DNA of 56,830 bases, taken from assembly GCA_009869945.1 (NCBI GenBank), contig WIXG01000432.1:1-56830 (forward strand), read 5' to 3'. Source of the DNA: Mesaphorura yosii (Eukaryota; Arthropoda; Collembola; Poduromorpha; Tullbergiidae). Numbering within the stretch: the first letter of the stretch is position 1; each line of letters begins with the position of its first letter. The notes below the pieces were generated by a model. The model did no database searches. It worked only from the letters and a program-made list of their open reading frames with translations, and was not told the DNA's origin. The position numbers and the translations under genes are program-made. Positions 34,153 to 46,434 of the stretch are shown piece after piece.

Positions 34153-35067
34153 ATGGCTAAAATGACAACGACAGCGACGGCGTTGTGGTGGGCGGTGACC
34201 AGACTGAGTTTTAAATACTGTTATTAACTTGATTAATTAACTGGTAACTTAGCGTTAGGCGTTATTTGTATTTTAGCGTAGCTTCGACTTTGACTTTGCC
34301 ATTCAGTGACGCGACGTTGCTGTTTGTTTCTTGTTGCTTTATCGTTCTTATTACTGGACTCCCATAAACTAGGAATTCTTTTCCTTTTCTCTTCTCATTC
34401 GCTGGGTTCAACTAGATTTAATTAAATCATCTTCATTCGTCTATGTCCGACAATCCCATCGCCTTTCATCTTCATTTACTGCTCATCCGCACGGCATGGC
34501 ACCTCACCAAATCAAATTACGTGCGGGTTGCGGCCGGGCTTCGCTTGAGCTCATAATCACAATTCGCACTTCACAAAGCGCCTAGGCTCCAAGTCAAAGG
34601 ATGGGGCTCACCTGCTGCGTTTGCAGATCGGCTTCGACTACGACTACGCTACTCTTTAATTGCATTCCAGATTACGAAATAGAATACAAAGTCCATCGGT
34701 TTCAGCACGGCACGGCTCCAAACCCATTTGCAAAGAGTTCCGACGAGTCTCCAACTTCCAGCAGCGGATTCCAGCTCAAAGCCAAGCCAAAACCAAAGAA
34801 ATGCGGGCGGAGAAACTGAAAAACAGGTCAAAAACAGGCTCCAGAGTCTAACGTGAGTTCAGTCGCAGTCGCGTTCGTAGCTTAGCTGGAGCCCAAGCCT
34901 AGGCTGTTCATCCTGTCCAGAGCCCATTCATTCCACATCAAAATAGGAGCTGCCTCCTACGCTCCTCTGTTCGGTCTGTAAGTGGTCAGGCTCCAAGCTT
35001 CTTGGCGTACGCTGTGAAATGTGCAGGAATGAGATCCAATTAACTTATTAATTAACTCTAAGCCGCC
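34153..35067. other. Intergenic, neurensin upstream region
   Basis: No gene recognised. A 72-codon plus-strand frame at 34601-34819 lacks support. GCCGCCATGG at the neurensin start is a strong Kozak context. Confidence 0.4.
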
Positions 35068-38000
35068 ATGGGCAAGAAACGCGAGACGAAGCCCCTACTC
35101 GATAAAAGTGCCAGCGCCGGAGCAGCAGAAAAAGGCCCAACTCCAAGTACAAGCGCCAGCGCCGCCAGCAGCAGCGTAGCCAAGAAAGCCCCGAAACCCA
35201 AGCCTCCAGGCGCAGGCAGTACGCTCACAAAGCCAACACTCGCAAGCGTCCACGAACAAGCGAGCCTCGAGTCGCCGTCGGCCGATCCCGCCGCAGTGGC
35301 CGCGAGTACGGCGAGAGTGGCGGAAGCGGAGAGCAGCCTGACGGAGACCCAGACGCCGCCTCCATCCTTCTTCGGGGTCCGCAATTACCTCCACCACTTC
35401 TACGATCCGGTTCCCACGTCGGCAGCGGGTGGAGCAGGCGTAAGTTAATTTCAATTTCCGTACTTCGATCGATGCATATTCATATTTCATATTGATTGGC
35501 AACTGGCAAATTGGGTCTCTGGTCTTGCGTGGGTGAAGTGAATGCACGATAACAGTATTACCATGCAATGCAATGCGAATAAAATTCGCAATATTTCGTT
35601 CCGTTGCCTGCCCTGTCCTCCTGATCTGGCTTACTTTCACTTCTCTGAAAGCGCGGGCACAGACGTTGAACGATCTACGAGTCTCTTCCGTTGAGTTGAT
35701 TTGACAAGTCTTTTTCCTTTTCGGGTGCTGGCTTAAAGAGAGCTCAAATAGGGGAAAATCGATAAAAGCTCTTCGCAGTTCGCGTTCACCGGAGTTTTCG
35801 TTTCGCGAGTGGCAAGTTGGCAGTTTGCAAGTGAAAAGCGGATGAACTTTCACAGAGAAAGTGTGTGTGTGTTCATCTGGACTTCCTGCCGTGCATGCTT
35901 AGGGAACTTGGTTCATGCTCTCTTAGTGGTAGTGGTTCTTATCTTTTCTTGTTCGCTCGCAACGCAGAAATACGCAAGGGAAAGGCGGAAATGAAATGAT
36001 GCTGGCTTGGCTGACTGAGTAAGCTTGTAGTTTGTCGATTCACTTTATCTCTTTCACCAGTCGAGCCTCTAGCAGCCTTTGCTGCCTTCGTGCGCACTAC
36101 AGTCTTTCACTTGACAGTTGTCAGTCGACAATCAGATTGAATCTCTTGTTTACAATTCATCTTCATCACAGTCTCGGCTGCGGCTGGTTATCTGGAGTTT
36201 CTGTGCCAAGCCGCGATCTAAGGCAGTTGCAGTACTCGACTCGAGTCGTAAAACAATCTTGTAGAACAATCTCCTCAATTGCTGTTTGTTGTCATTTATT
36301 CAGGACGATTAATTTCCAGAGCGAGTGCGACTTTCCAGTTTCCGCTTTGCCTTGTCTTGCCTGAAAATAAAAACGAAGCGGAAGAGAAAAGATGACAACT
36401 TACATTGCAATTAAAGATCCTGTTTCCAATTATAAATACGCTATTTATTACAAGCTCGAAGGGCCGAAGCTGCGTACGCTGCCAATTCCGGATTCCGGTT
36501 CCTGGCAGGCGCTCATTTGGAAAGGAAACTTACGAGATGAACTCGAAATTAGTTACATTACCAGTTTCGGGTTCCAGATTGCAGAAGAAGTATGTGAAAG
36601 AGCTGAGCAGAGTAGAGCAAGTTGGAAATGAAAACTGGAACTAGACGGATAGTTGATGGATGTTTACGTTTACTGGAAACTTTCCCTGCGTGGGCCGCAG
36701 AGCAGAGAGAAAGTTTCCTGGCTTCAGGCGTCACTTGCTTTTCACCATTCGCTACACATTTCTCCATTTTTCTTCGGTTCGCTCTGCTCTGCTGTGCTTA
36801 AGTCTATGAGTCTGGAGTCTCTGGAGTGGACACTTTTGACAAGAAAAGCACCCATCACTGTCATAACATAAACGACGCGACGTGGGCAGCAGGCAGGCAA
36901 AAAAGCAATAAAATAAAACTCGAATTAAATCAAAGTGAAGCCGGAATGCTGAACGGGTCAACATTAAATTGCGCTTTTCTTTTCATCTTTCATCAGCAGT
37001 GCAGATGCGCACGGCAGGCAGCAGCGGTTTATGCTATACTTTGAATTCTCCGGCGCACTTTCATCCTCAAAATGGGTCAATTAAGTAATAAAACCTGGAA
37101 ATCCATTAAAATCTATTCCAAACCTGGTTGTAGCCGGCTGACAACTGGAAAAGACTTTACTTTCACCTGCCCATCGTAGCTGTAGACGTAAGCTAAGGTT
37201 GTCCTGGCTCAAAGGACGCGCATCATCCAGGTCATTAATCATACGCTTATGCTATGCTCCACTTTTCATATCATTTCACTACCGCCATGCCTGTTGTCGC
37301 TGTGCCTGAACTGAAGTCAAGTCTGCGAGTGCCATTTGAAGTTAATAGCCGCCGTGTTCCAGTTTCAGTTCCGGATTCCTGGACCAGAGGAGTTTCTGCT
37401 GCGCTACGCAGTGAGTCTGGGCAGCAGTGTGCATTTTACGACTTTCGACTTTGACTTAAGCTTGAGCATTCGGCTTGAATTGTGAGATTGCGATCGAGTT
37501 TCCAGGTTTACGGCTTACGGCCGTCACGACAAGGCTCAAGATTCACAAAGGCTTTTGCTCCACTTAATTTACAGGACTTTTGGCTTTGAGTTTTATGATC
37601 GGAAAGAGAACTGGAACTGGATATCCGTAACCGTCGGCAAAGATTAAGATCAGAATCAAGAATAAAGCAAGAACCCACAATTCCATGGCAAAGACAACAG
37701 GGCAAGGCACGAGCTAAGGTTATGCTTAAGCTTGGCTCAGCTTGGCAGGCTTGTTTATTAATTTGACATTTGATACCTATCAAGGAAGTAAGAAAGAAGC
37801 AGAAAGGCAAGAAGATGTAGAATGCAGAAGGAGCCTGGAGCCAGTAGTGCAATAAGCCAACCAAGCCAACCACGCACGGCACACGTAAACATGACATTAC
37901 AGCAGTTTACGATAACGAGAGCACACCTTATGACCCATTACGATAAGGAGGGCAGGGCACACGAGCGACAGAAAATCGATACATTCCATTGAACACTGGC

Positions 38001-38713
38001 GCTCCGGGCCGGGCTGCCTGGACTTTGTGTTGTTTAGAAAAAGGGATGATTAGTGCTATTTCTGGCGCTGCGCTAATTAACTCGAGAAAGGCAGATTTCT
38101 ATTCCATCTCGGTTGCCTAGCGAAGGTTGAATTGAGCTTCTGGACGTCGTACTGGAACTGAATTCTAGTGAAATGAAAGAAATACGTCAATGAGCATCCG
38201 AAATAATTTGTCGTTTGTCCCCAGGAGAGCTACCATTACCTCATCCGGCCGAAGGAGCCCACTCCCAGTGGATGCGCGCCCGTCTTCTTCAAGATCGGGC
38301 TCTCTGTCGGCGCCACGTTCTTCCTCCTCGGCTCCATGGCCATCATCATCGGCTACGCCATCCCCCGGCAGCCGGAGCTCCGTGGCCAGACGGCAGAGTA
38401 CAAAATCATCGACCGGAATGCGATCGCATTCAACCGGAACCTCGACATGTGCAAACTCGTGGGGCTCGCCAGCTTCTGCGCAGGCGGAGTCGTCCTCGTC
38501 GCCGCTCTACTCACGCCAACCTTCGCAAATTCTTACTGGGACGAGAATATCACGACGGAACCCTTCCGACTCGCACTGGCGGAAGACCAGGAGCTCAGTG
38601 AAAGCGTGGACGATGCGGGACCAAAATCGCCGGGGCTGCCCGTCACGGAGAAGATTCGCTGCATTCAACCGCTCCTGACTGACGAGTACGAAGCGGAGAA
38701 AGGTGGAAAGTGA
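35068..38713 (+). CDS. Neurensin family membrane protein
   Basis: Two exons, 35068-35439 and 38225-38713, joined by the longest intron here (2785 bp, phase 0), encode about 286 residues. The N-terminal 100 residues are low complexity (Ala/Ser/Pro/Lys). FFGVRNYLHHFYDP matches the neurensin motif GVRSYLHxFYE. After the junction come two transmembrane helices: KIGLSVGATFFLLGSMAIII and LVGLASFCAGGVVLVAALL. Between them is the diagnostic DRNAIAFNRNLDMCKL. Neurensins are vesicle membrane proteins of neurons in vertebrates, linked to neurite extension. The match is to family layout and motifs; the role here is inference. No other coding exon was recognised within the large intron, though alternative first exons could lie there. 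Confidence 0.85.
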
Positions 38714-39199
38714 ATTGGAATTATCGCAGCCGGGGGATCAGCCAATCAGGGCAGTTGGCAGTAGTTTGACCAGCTAGTTAGTCTTTGAATCTTTATCAGT
38801 GTGCTCTTTTCGATCTCAATGTGAATACAAACGACTTAACTTGAATCGTATCTGTAAAACTCGGTCAATACTTGTGATTTGTAATTTAATATCTCTGTGC
38901 GTGACCTTGACGTGGTTGTGAATTGTAATTTTCTTCTTCCCCAACTTCTCAAGCCAAGATCAATTATCAAAGCACAATTTTGATCTGCTCGGCCTTGTCT
39001 CGCGTGGAGAAAACAGAATTGAGGCAATTCCGGTCTAAATTTGGTGCTCGATGTTGTAATCGTTGTGATGAGTCTTTGACTAAAAATTATCGACGTGACT
39101 CGTAAATGTCGTGAAATTATTGAATTTTTAATAAAATCCTCAAAAATTGCTACACAGTGTTACAAGACAGCTTAATAATTAACAAAACGTTGCATGGAT
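38714..39199. other. Convergent 3' flank, neurensin and INTS8
   Basis: The two genes end facing each other. On the minus strand AATAATT-type sequence lies just past 39200; AATAAAATCC on the plus strand near 39129 could serve neurensin. No coding signal. Confidence 0.4.
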
Positions 39200-42187
39200 T
39201 CACACAAAAATATACAATTTCGCCAACGTCCGCATAAACTGGCTTTTTCGCAGATGCATCGCTTCGCGCTGAATCTCCTCGTTGTTATTCCCGTTCAGCT
39301 CCAGGAGCCCCATGACTTTGAGCACTTGCGAGCGCTTGCCCATCTCGTTCCGCTTAAAATGGAGGTTGCATATGAATTCGAGGATGGCCATGTCCCAAAT
39401 GAAGCCGTACAGGGCATCGGAGGCGTCTGTGGTCGTTTTTTCCTGGGCCATGCCAAAAGCGAGCGGGTAGTCGACTTCGGTTAGGAACTGGCACAAAATC
39501 ATCGCCTGCGTGAACGCTTGCACCTGCTCGCAGCATTTGATCATCCGCCGAAAGAGTGCATTGTCGCCCCAGGCGGGCGAGGAGTGTTTCTCGAAGAAGT
39601 CTGTGCCCACGGCCAAGAATTCGAGGTATGCCTTCATCGCTTGCGCCGGCTCGGCCGCGGCGAGGTAGACGTCGCCAATGCACTTCAGCCAGCCCGCCTC
39701 GGGGCCGGGCATCGCCACACCCACGCCAAGAATGCCGACGCCGGAGCTGCTCTGAACGCATACGCGATTCAGCAACGCGATGAGGACATCGAAGATCTGG
39801 CTTTCGTTCAGCTTTGAGCTCCCCGACGCGCGAGACTTCATCTCCGAGCTCGTCGTCACGTCGTCCAGAATGTTGGGCCAAATGTGGAGGAAATCGGCTG
39901 AGTGAATCTGGAGCGTGACGTCGTCCTGAATGTGGTTGTGGAAGCGGGCGAGAATCGAGACGAAGAGCGAGACGAGGAGGGACGAGTGGGCGCGGTCGAT
40001 GAGGAACATGAGCGCGGTGCGACTCGCGAGGAGCCCAGCCTGCTTCTGTGTTGAGACACCGCCAGCCTTTCCCGACTTTGTCGCCGTGCTGTGGCTATTT
40101 GAGAAGATGGGTAGCACGGCGTACCAAAGCTCGCGGTAATTTGACGACGAATCCTTTCGGTCGACGAGGTCCTGGCATACCTTCGCGACGAGGCTCATAA
40201 ACTCAAGCAGCGACCACTGATTCAGGCCTTGCTCGATGACGAAGCTGTACTCGCCGAGGTTGAGCAGCGCCATGACGATCGTCTCGAGCACGTCTCGTCG
40301 AGGGATGACATCGTTCGTCTTGTTCAGGTGGAAACTCGTGTGCACGACCTCTTTGCACTTCTGGCACAGCTCCGAGACGTACTTCTTCTGTGCGGCTGCG
40401 CCTGGGCCCACGCCCGCCGTGGCTCCGCCGACGATTTCCGTCCAATTCTCGAACAATTCGCAGAGATCAACGACGATGAGCTCCCATTCAAGGATTTTCA
40501 GCAATTTGTTTACGTTGTAGTAGAACGGTGTCTTGGCCTGAACGTGAGCGGCCCGCTCCTGTGCCGTGAGCATCGAAAATTGCTCGTTTAGTTCGAATCT
40601 CGTGACTTCCAACGCGGTCCGTGCGTCCTTGAACTGCTTGATGCCCAGAAGCTGCTTGGCCTTGGCGGCAAGAATGAAAAGGTAATCCTGCAGTGGCCCA
40701 GGCGGGAGTTTGTCGATGGTGTGCTTTACGGGACTCGGAAGCTTGATGTGAGTGAAGAGAGTGTGGTAGGAAGGGCGGACGGGCTTCATCGCAGGATTTG
40801 GAGCCGCCGCAAGCTGGGCATTCAGTTGATGAAGTTGAACAAGCACTGCTTTGATTACAGTCGGGTCCTGTGCCTCCAGCAGACGTTTTTCAAGCTGAAA
40901 GAGTCCTTCCGCCTCGACGCTGTCGAGTTCGTCTGGGTTAAGCGGGTCCACACCCAATGCCAACGCTTCCTTTGGCAAAGGAGCGCCAGTGCCATTAAAT
41001 CCTAAAAGCGAAGCTCCGACGAGTCGGTTGATCTTGTTCATTGCGCCAGTCCGCAACAGGCGGGCAAACTCGACTGATTTGAGTTCTGAGGTGTCTTCTG
41101 GAGACTCCGGGTCGGTTTGAATCATGCCAGCGGCTCGGTGGTAGCCCTCAAGCTTGTGCCTCGGCATCTTGAAGTACTTAAACTCTTCAGTGAGTGTTGA
41201 TTTCTTGAAGTGCTCCGCCGCTGCCGGTGCATTGCCCTGATACAGAAGGTAGATGCCAATTTCGAGATATAGAATTGACTGAAATGTCTGAAGAGGAATT
41301 TCTGCGCCCACACTGAAATCGGGATCGTTAGTCGCGAAGGTCAGCTGTGTCGGCACAATTATCACGTGATGTTCATCGACTGGCGTTGGCGGTGGGGGCT
41401 TTGAAGGGTGAGGCAAAGGCAGGTGTTGAAACAATGCCTGGAGGCTATCGTCGGGAGTCAGAGTTCGGCTGAGTGAATCTAGTAGGGGATCTTGCCTTCA
41501 AACAAACCATAACCACATTGTGTAAATAGAAAGCATACACGAATAAGTAAATTGCAAGCTGCTTACTGATAAGGCTTCTTCAACGGAATTTGACAGCTTC
41601 GAAGGACCCAACGATGATAAACCGAGAATAGGAATTCATTCTGATCAATGTAATCGCTGGCGTATCGCATGAGGGCGTGCTGCACTCCGTATGGCAACCT
41701 AAAAAGACGTTGGCGAATTGGTAATAAGTAAATCTTCAAAATAACCAAAATCCTATATAACATAACTTACGTAGCAATCTGCCCAAGATCCCAATTCATA
41801 AATGCAGCTAGTTGGAGTGACATCGCCTTGAATGTACGAACCTTCATGACCCTCGCCATGTCCTCAACCTTCCGTGCCTGCTCAGCGGCTGGAGTTGTGG
41901 CTGGTGGCGGTGGGTTACTAAGTCGATGGGCGATTGCCGCCGTGTACTTCTCAGCATTCTCGATAAACTGGACGAGTAGAGTTGCCGGTTCAGGCACTGA
42001 TACCAAAATAAAGGGTGAAGGTTGTTACATTGGGATTAATCATCTCATTAACTAGTCAATTAAGAGTTAAGACTAAGGGTCTACCTGGATTATCTTGCTT
42101 CAGGTGCTCCAACAGCTTATCTCGGTTGATAACAAACTCCAACCAGTGGAAGGAGGATGTGCCCATTGATTTGGCCATTGCAGCCAT
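39200..42187 (-). CDS. IntS8: Integrator complex subunit 8
   Basis: Four exons on the minus strand (42187-42085, 41996-41771, 41698-41567, 41495-39200) encode about 918 residues, close to the usual near-1000. It is an alpha-helical TPR-type scaffold of the nuclear Integrator complex, which cleaves nascent snRNA and attenuates mRNA transcription. The first exon contains FHWLEFVINRDKLLEHL, equivalent to the N-terminal WFEF segment through which INTS8 recruits PP2A; here the second position is Leu. VQFIENAEKY, the VYHRWVLRSCQIPL block and many helical repeats follow, ending KSQFMRTLAKLYIFV. Pro-rich linkers occur after exon 2 (NPPPPATTPA) and early in exon 4. The acceptor of exon 4 was chosen because only GAAG|GCAAG keeps the frame. 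Starts 580 bp from, and divergent to, the SINA-like gene. Confidence 0.85.
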
Positions 42188-42768
42188 CCGGATTGTACAG
42201 ATATCGGGAATAATTAATCTAATCACCTATACGAATGCAAAAAATAATCAAAATCCAGTTAATCCAGTATTCTTAAGTATGTGCTAATTGATTAATTGTC
42301 AATTAATTCGTCAGAAGTCAGAGCGCAGTGCACAGCTTCACCGGTTAAACTTAACTTTCAAGTCGAAGCTCAAAAAATGGACTGCACTGACATTGAAACT
42401 CTTTCTCTTGCCTCTTCCGATACAAATGCAAGGAAAAGTGTGTAAACGAGTAGATCGTCTCTCGGAGTTTCGGCATCGCTAATCAGTTTGGCGTTGATAC
42501 ATTTGGTTTTATGATTATCTTCGTATGCAAAATGCGTCATAACCTTCTAACGCAACGCTTGGATTGGTTGGTTGGTAGCTTGGAAGTTGGTAGAAAGAAG
42601 CGAAACGTTTCCGCCGGATTTTAGTTGGCTTTTTGTCTTTGATTCGAGAGCAAGAAGGCGTCAGTCAGTCTTCTTTGCACTTTGCAGTTCCGTATTTTTA
42701 ACCGATTTAGTTGCGGACACATTTTTATAAGTTGCAACTAGCATCATTCAGCATTTACCATATCTCCA
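42188..42768. promoter_or_regulatory. Bidirectional promoter region, INTS8 and SINA-like E3
   Basis: The two genes start head to head across 581 bp. No TATA is evident for either, as is usual for broadly expressed genes. The position, not a motif, is the evidence. Confidence 0.4.
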
Positions 42769-44449
42769 ATGGCTGCCCAAGGACCATCGTACCGTTTCGG
42801 TCGCCAGGACGTGCGCCATCGCGATCGCAACAGCCGTATTTTGGAGCCCCTTGACATCGAGTATGGCAGTGATCTCCGCATTAATTTTGACCGGACCCTC
42901 CTAGAAGATCCTGCTGACACTGACACGGACCCCAGCGCCAGTACGAGCAATGGACCGCGCCACCACCAGGCTGGATTCTCATTCTCTGAACTGCCATCCA
43001 CCTCGGGTACCTCCGCAAGAGTCAACGGGGCCATTGGAATCAAGAAGAAGTCAAAGCGCCCGGAATCCCCGTCTGAAGAATTCGGCCAGTGCTACGACGA
43101 GGAAAGAATCAAGCATAACTCTGCGATTATCAAGGACCTTGAAATGTAAGTCAGTCGTGGCGATTGCTGATTTCTGATACTGATAAGGGAAGATAAGGTT
43201 TAAGTTCGTTTGGACGTCACAGGAAGGACAATCGTCTGACGGTAGCCACCGCCACCGTCGGTCACTCTTTGCTTGGCTACTGCGTCTGCTCAAAGTGCAA
43301 CAACTTCGCTCGACCTCCGATTTCATGCTGCTCCAAAGGCCACATCATCTGCGCTTACTGCGTCTACCTGGAACAGGTCGACAATTGCCCTCGCCTCGTG
43401 CCAGGGCTTGGACGACCCGGACATGGAACAGGGCAGGTTGAATGTTTAGCTCGCATTTCACCATGCCCCTTGGATTTGTACAAGCATTACTTCAACACAA
43501 ATGTCTTCTTCTGCCCATACAAGAACGAAGGATGTCAAGAAAAGTATCCTGGAAGCGCACTGGACTCGCACATTAACAACTGTGAGTTTCGCCCGTCCGT
43601 CGTTTGCCCTTTCTCGCTGTGCGCTGTTGGAATGGTGGAGCCCCGTGCATTCTTCGCTCATTTGGCTGAACATGGAGTCCCGACTTATCGCACTAATGCG
43701 ACGGAGGTGAAGGCCAAGCACGCTCGCAGGGCAGTTTTTCCTTATCTTCAGCGAGGTAAGTTCATAAATCGTTTCGTGTTTTTAATGGATTGATGTTGGC
43801 TGTTTAGTGTTTAATCAAGTGTGCCCTGCAATTTGCATATGTGCAGATTTTCGTTGGATCGCCGCTCATTTCCATGCTGGCAAGCTGGACTTCCTGCTCT
43901 TGGTGCAAGAAAGCAAGGACGAATTGTATTTATGGATTCAACTCTACAGCAAGGCTCATCTGCTTAATGAGCGCATGTTTATCTCGAGAATTACTATGAA
44001 GATTCCTGGGGTAAGTTTCTTTTCTCAAGATTACCTAATTTAAATTTAGTTAATTGCAAATTGATACTTGTACGACAGAATCCTCGTGAACTGGAATGGT
44101 GTGGCGACGTACTCCGCAGCGAGTTGAACATGGACGTGATTTCTAAGCCAGACTGCTGCATGGTTGTGCTCAAAGCCCCTTTCGAACGACATTTCGTGTA
44201 CCGTGGAGAAGACAACCATTCTTACTTCAACGTGGACGTTCTTATCGATGTAAGTGCCATGGTGTGCAAATGATACGCAGATCAAATAGCATAGCTTGCC
44301 ACTCTTTAGTTTAGTACTTTCATGGTTTCTGATTTACTGATTTCCTTTTCTTGCAGCAAGTCGTCCTTAATCGCCGATTTCACTCGGAGTCTGCAGAATC
44401 AAGCAAATCGCGCCTGAAACCGTCCTACCGTTTCGACAGCCCGGAATAA
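42769..44449 (+). CDS. SINA/SIAH-like E3 ligase with a degenerate RING
   Basis: Five exons (42769-43145, 43223-43755, 43847-44010, 44079-44249, 44357-44449) encode about 445 residues. The first 126 are disordered and acidic with a basic patch (IKKKSKRPES). From about 148 the RING reads C-x2-C, FARPPISCC, GHIICAYC, as in SIAH (PPILQC, GHLVCSNC), but the last metal ligand (CPxC) reads CPRL, so one Cys is missing. The SIAH zinc finger follows (FFCPYKNEGC ... HINNCEFRPSVVCP ... HLAEH). The C-terminal beta domain (DFRWIAAHFHAGKLDFLLLV, ERHFVYRGEDNHSYFNVDV) matches the TRAF-like substrate domain. Role: substrate-binding E3 or E3-like adaptor for proteasomal degradation. Whether the RING still recruits an E2 is uncertain. 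Confidence 0.8.
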
Positions 44450-45052
44450 TAAGCCGACTGGATCTGGTTCTGGGGCCTTCTTGACCTTTATCCGTGATTT
44501 TTTTTACTTCAACTAGGTTAAGTTTAGATTTTTCACTGAGGTTTTACCATTTTCATATTCTACGAGTTTATATCAGTTAAGCCGAGGCGAAGCGGGGAGC
44601 TATTTAGGCAGAAATTCATTAATTTCCTTCTTAACACTTGACTTGACATCCATCCTTCACTTTTTATTAACTTTGCTTTTATTTTTAATTTAGCCTTTTC
44701 TTAGTCGCCGTTCTTGTTCTTGAACTTTTCACCAATACGAGTGAAATTCTTATTTCCCGCTGAGTTTTTACTGCCATTTTCATGTTCTACAAGTTTATAT
44801 CAGTTAGGAGCGGAGCGGTCGATAAATTCCTTGCTGTAGTTCACATTTGGTAGTTTACTGAATTTCGTTATTGATACCAATTAACTGACTTACTTTATTA
44901 GGGAAGTAGCCGACTAAGCCGATTACGACGCTGGATTGACGTTGTTTACAAAGTTCTCGTTCGCTAATAAATAGTTCAGTTTTCAAAATGATTTTTTTGC
45001 TCGGCTCGTCGGATCGACGTTTATCTATTTATTAGAAGATTCTAAATTTATT
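44450..45052. other. 3' flank with a duplicated segment, no gene
   Basis: Lies between convergent gene ends. It is AT-rich with the two repeat copies listed separately. No coding signal. Confidence 0.4.
44537..44810 (+). repeat. Pair of roughly 50-bp direct repeats
   Basis: Copy 1 begins at 44537 and copy 2 at 44761, each running about 50 bases through CATTTTCATRTTCTACRAG and TTTATATCAGTTA. Both are followed by a G/A-rich GAGGCGAAG or GAGCGGAGC stretch. Only a handful of substitutions separate them. A local duplication in the 3' flank, or a conserved 3' UTR element. Confidence 0.6.
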
Positions 45053-46434
45053 CTACTTCTTTTTCAAATCAGCTGTTTTCATTCTGTAAAGCTCACGGAG
45101 GGACGGCGAGCCGAAGTAAGTCCACTCGGGGCCGATGTTGATCTCGCTGAGCCTCGCAATGGGGCCCTTTTCGTTCTGGAGGCTCCCGATGATCTTCCCC
45201 GTCCCATCAGTTTCGACGATGATGACTTTCGGGGGCAGAGAGTCAAGATCGCCGAGGTTCCCGATGTACGTGATCCATTCACGGAAGACGGGGCTGGGGA
45301 GCAGGTTGGTCTCGACGTACTGCAGGGCAGAGGTGAGCAGGAGCACGGAACGAAGGATAAACTTTCGCACTAGCGGCAGTCGACCGGCGACCGCGACCAA
45401 ATCGAACTCCTCCGCGATCCGGGGCATCGACATGACGATGTAGAATCCGTCCTTCCCATTCGACCGAATATTGTCAGGCAGGCCGGGCAGCCGATCGACG
45501 AAGACGTCGCTCTGTCCGGCCTTTGCCCCCTTCAGCCAGTAACGTAGCACGCGGGAGCGACCAAGCTCGGCGATGAGCACAAAGTCTTGATCCTTGGACA
45601 GCTGCACGCCGTTGCCAAAGTGGATCCCGTTGATGAGCACCGTGTTCTTCTTTGTCTTGGGGTCGTACTTAATCAGGCGGCCGCTTGGGTTACCCAGCAT
45701 TTCGATCATGAGCCCGTTCATGTCGCCGTTCGTGCTGGCGTCGGACCAGTAAATCGAACCATCCTTCCCCACGTCGATGTCATCTGGGAAAAGGGGCTTC
45801 ACCCCTTCGATGGGCTTGTCCATCCCGACTAGCTGCTCGTATTTGCCCGTGTCGACGTCGACGCGATAAATTCCATAGGCTAAATCCGCCGTGATAAGCT
45901 TTCCAGCTCCGTCGAATCGAACGCCAGCAATTCGCCCACAGTTTTTGTGATCCCACGGCCCGTCTGCGTTAGCATAGCATAGAATAGCAGGTTTTCGCAA
46001 ATCGAGCCCAGATCAGGCTCAAGAGCTGATTTGTGCTTTGTCCTTACCACATTTCTTCCCGAACTTTGCGACGGTCGTGACCTTCCCATTCTTGATCCTC
46101 ACCAGTTCACCACCATTCAAGCCCGTGTAGACTTCATCTCCACGCTGCGCAACCGATTCGGGGCCATTTATCGGTCGGTCAAGGCGGAGAGCAGTGGCTT
46201 TGTCGAGGATCGCGTTTCTGGCGAGTACTCCTTCGAGTGGAAGTGGAGGAGCAAGACTGCAGACAAAATTCCCATTTAAAATTCAACTAATCAAATGAAA
46301 GACTTCGGGAACCGGGGATAGCTGACTTACGTGACGGACTCGAATTTAACATGCGCTGGGGGCAGACCCGGTGCGAAGAGAATGACGAGGACCGCCACAA
46401 TGGCGAATTTGAGGAAATTCAGCAGCAAACCCAT
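45053..46434 (-). CDS. APMAP-like / strictosidine-synthase-fold membrane protein
   Basis: Three exons on the minus strand (46434-46331, 46256-46048, 45963-45053) encode about 407 residues, as in animal APMAP. A single N-terminal signal-anchor helix (FAIVAVLVILFAPGLPP) makes it a type II membrane protein. The six-bladed propeller follows: LAPPLPLEGVLARNAILDKA, NGPESVAQRGDEVYTGLNGG, CGRIAGVRFDGAGKLITADL, SDASTNGDMNGLM, LPGLPDNIRSNGKDGFYIVM. In the strictosidine synthase-like family the Pictet-Spengler catalytic Glu of the plant enzyme is not conserved; animal members show arylesterase-type activity. The order of blades and the LPGxPDNI motif are diagnostic. Divergent from YEATS4 across 737 bp. 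Confidence 0.88.

Noticed and set aside
35095..35853. 252-codon minus-strand frame across neurensin exon 1
   Set aside because: Shadow of the low-complexity first exon extended through intron; no start context or domain.
39354..39881. 175-codon minus-strand frame within INTS8
   Set aside because: Alternate frame of a conserved coding exon.
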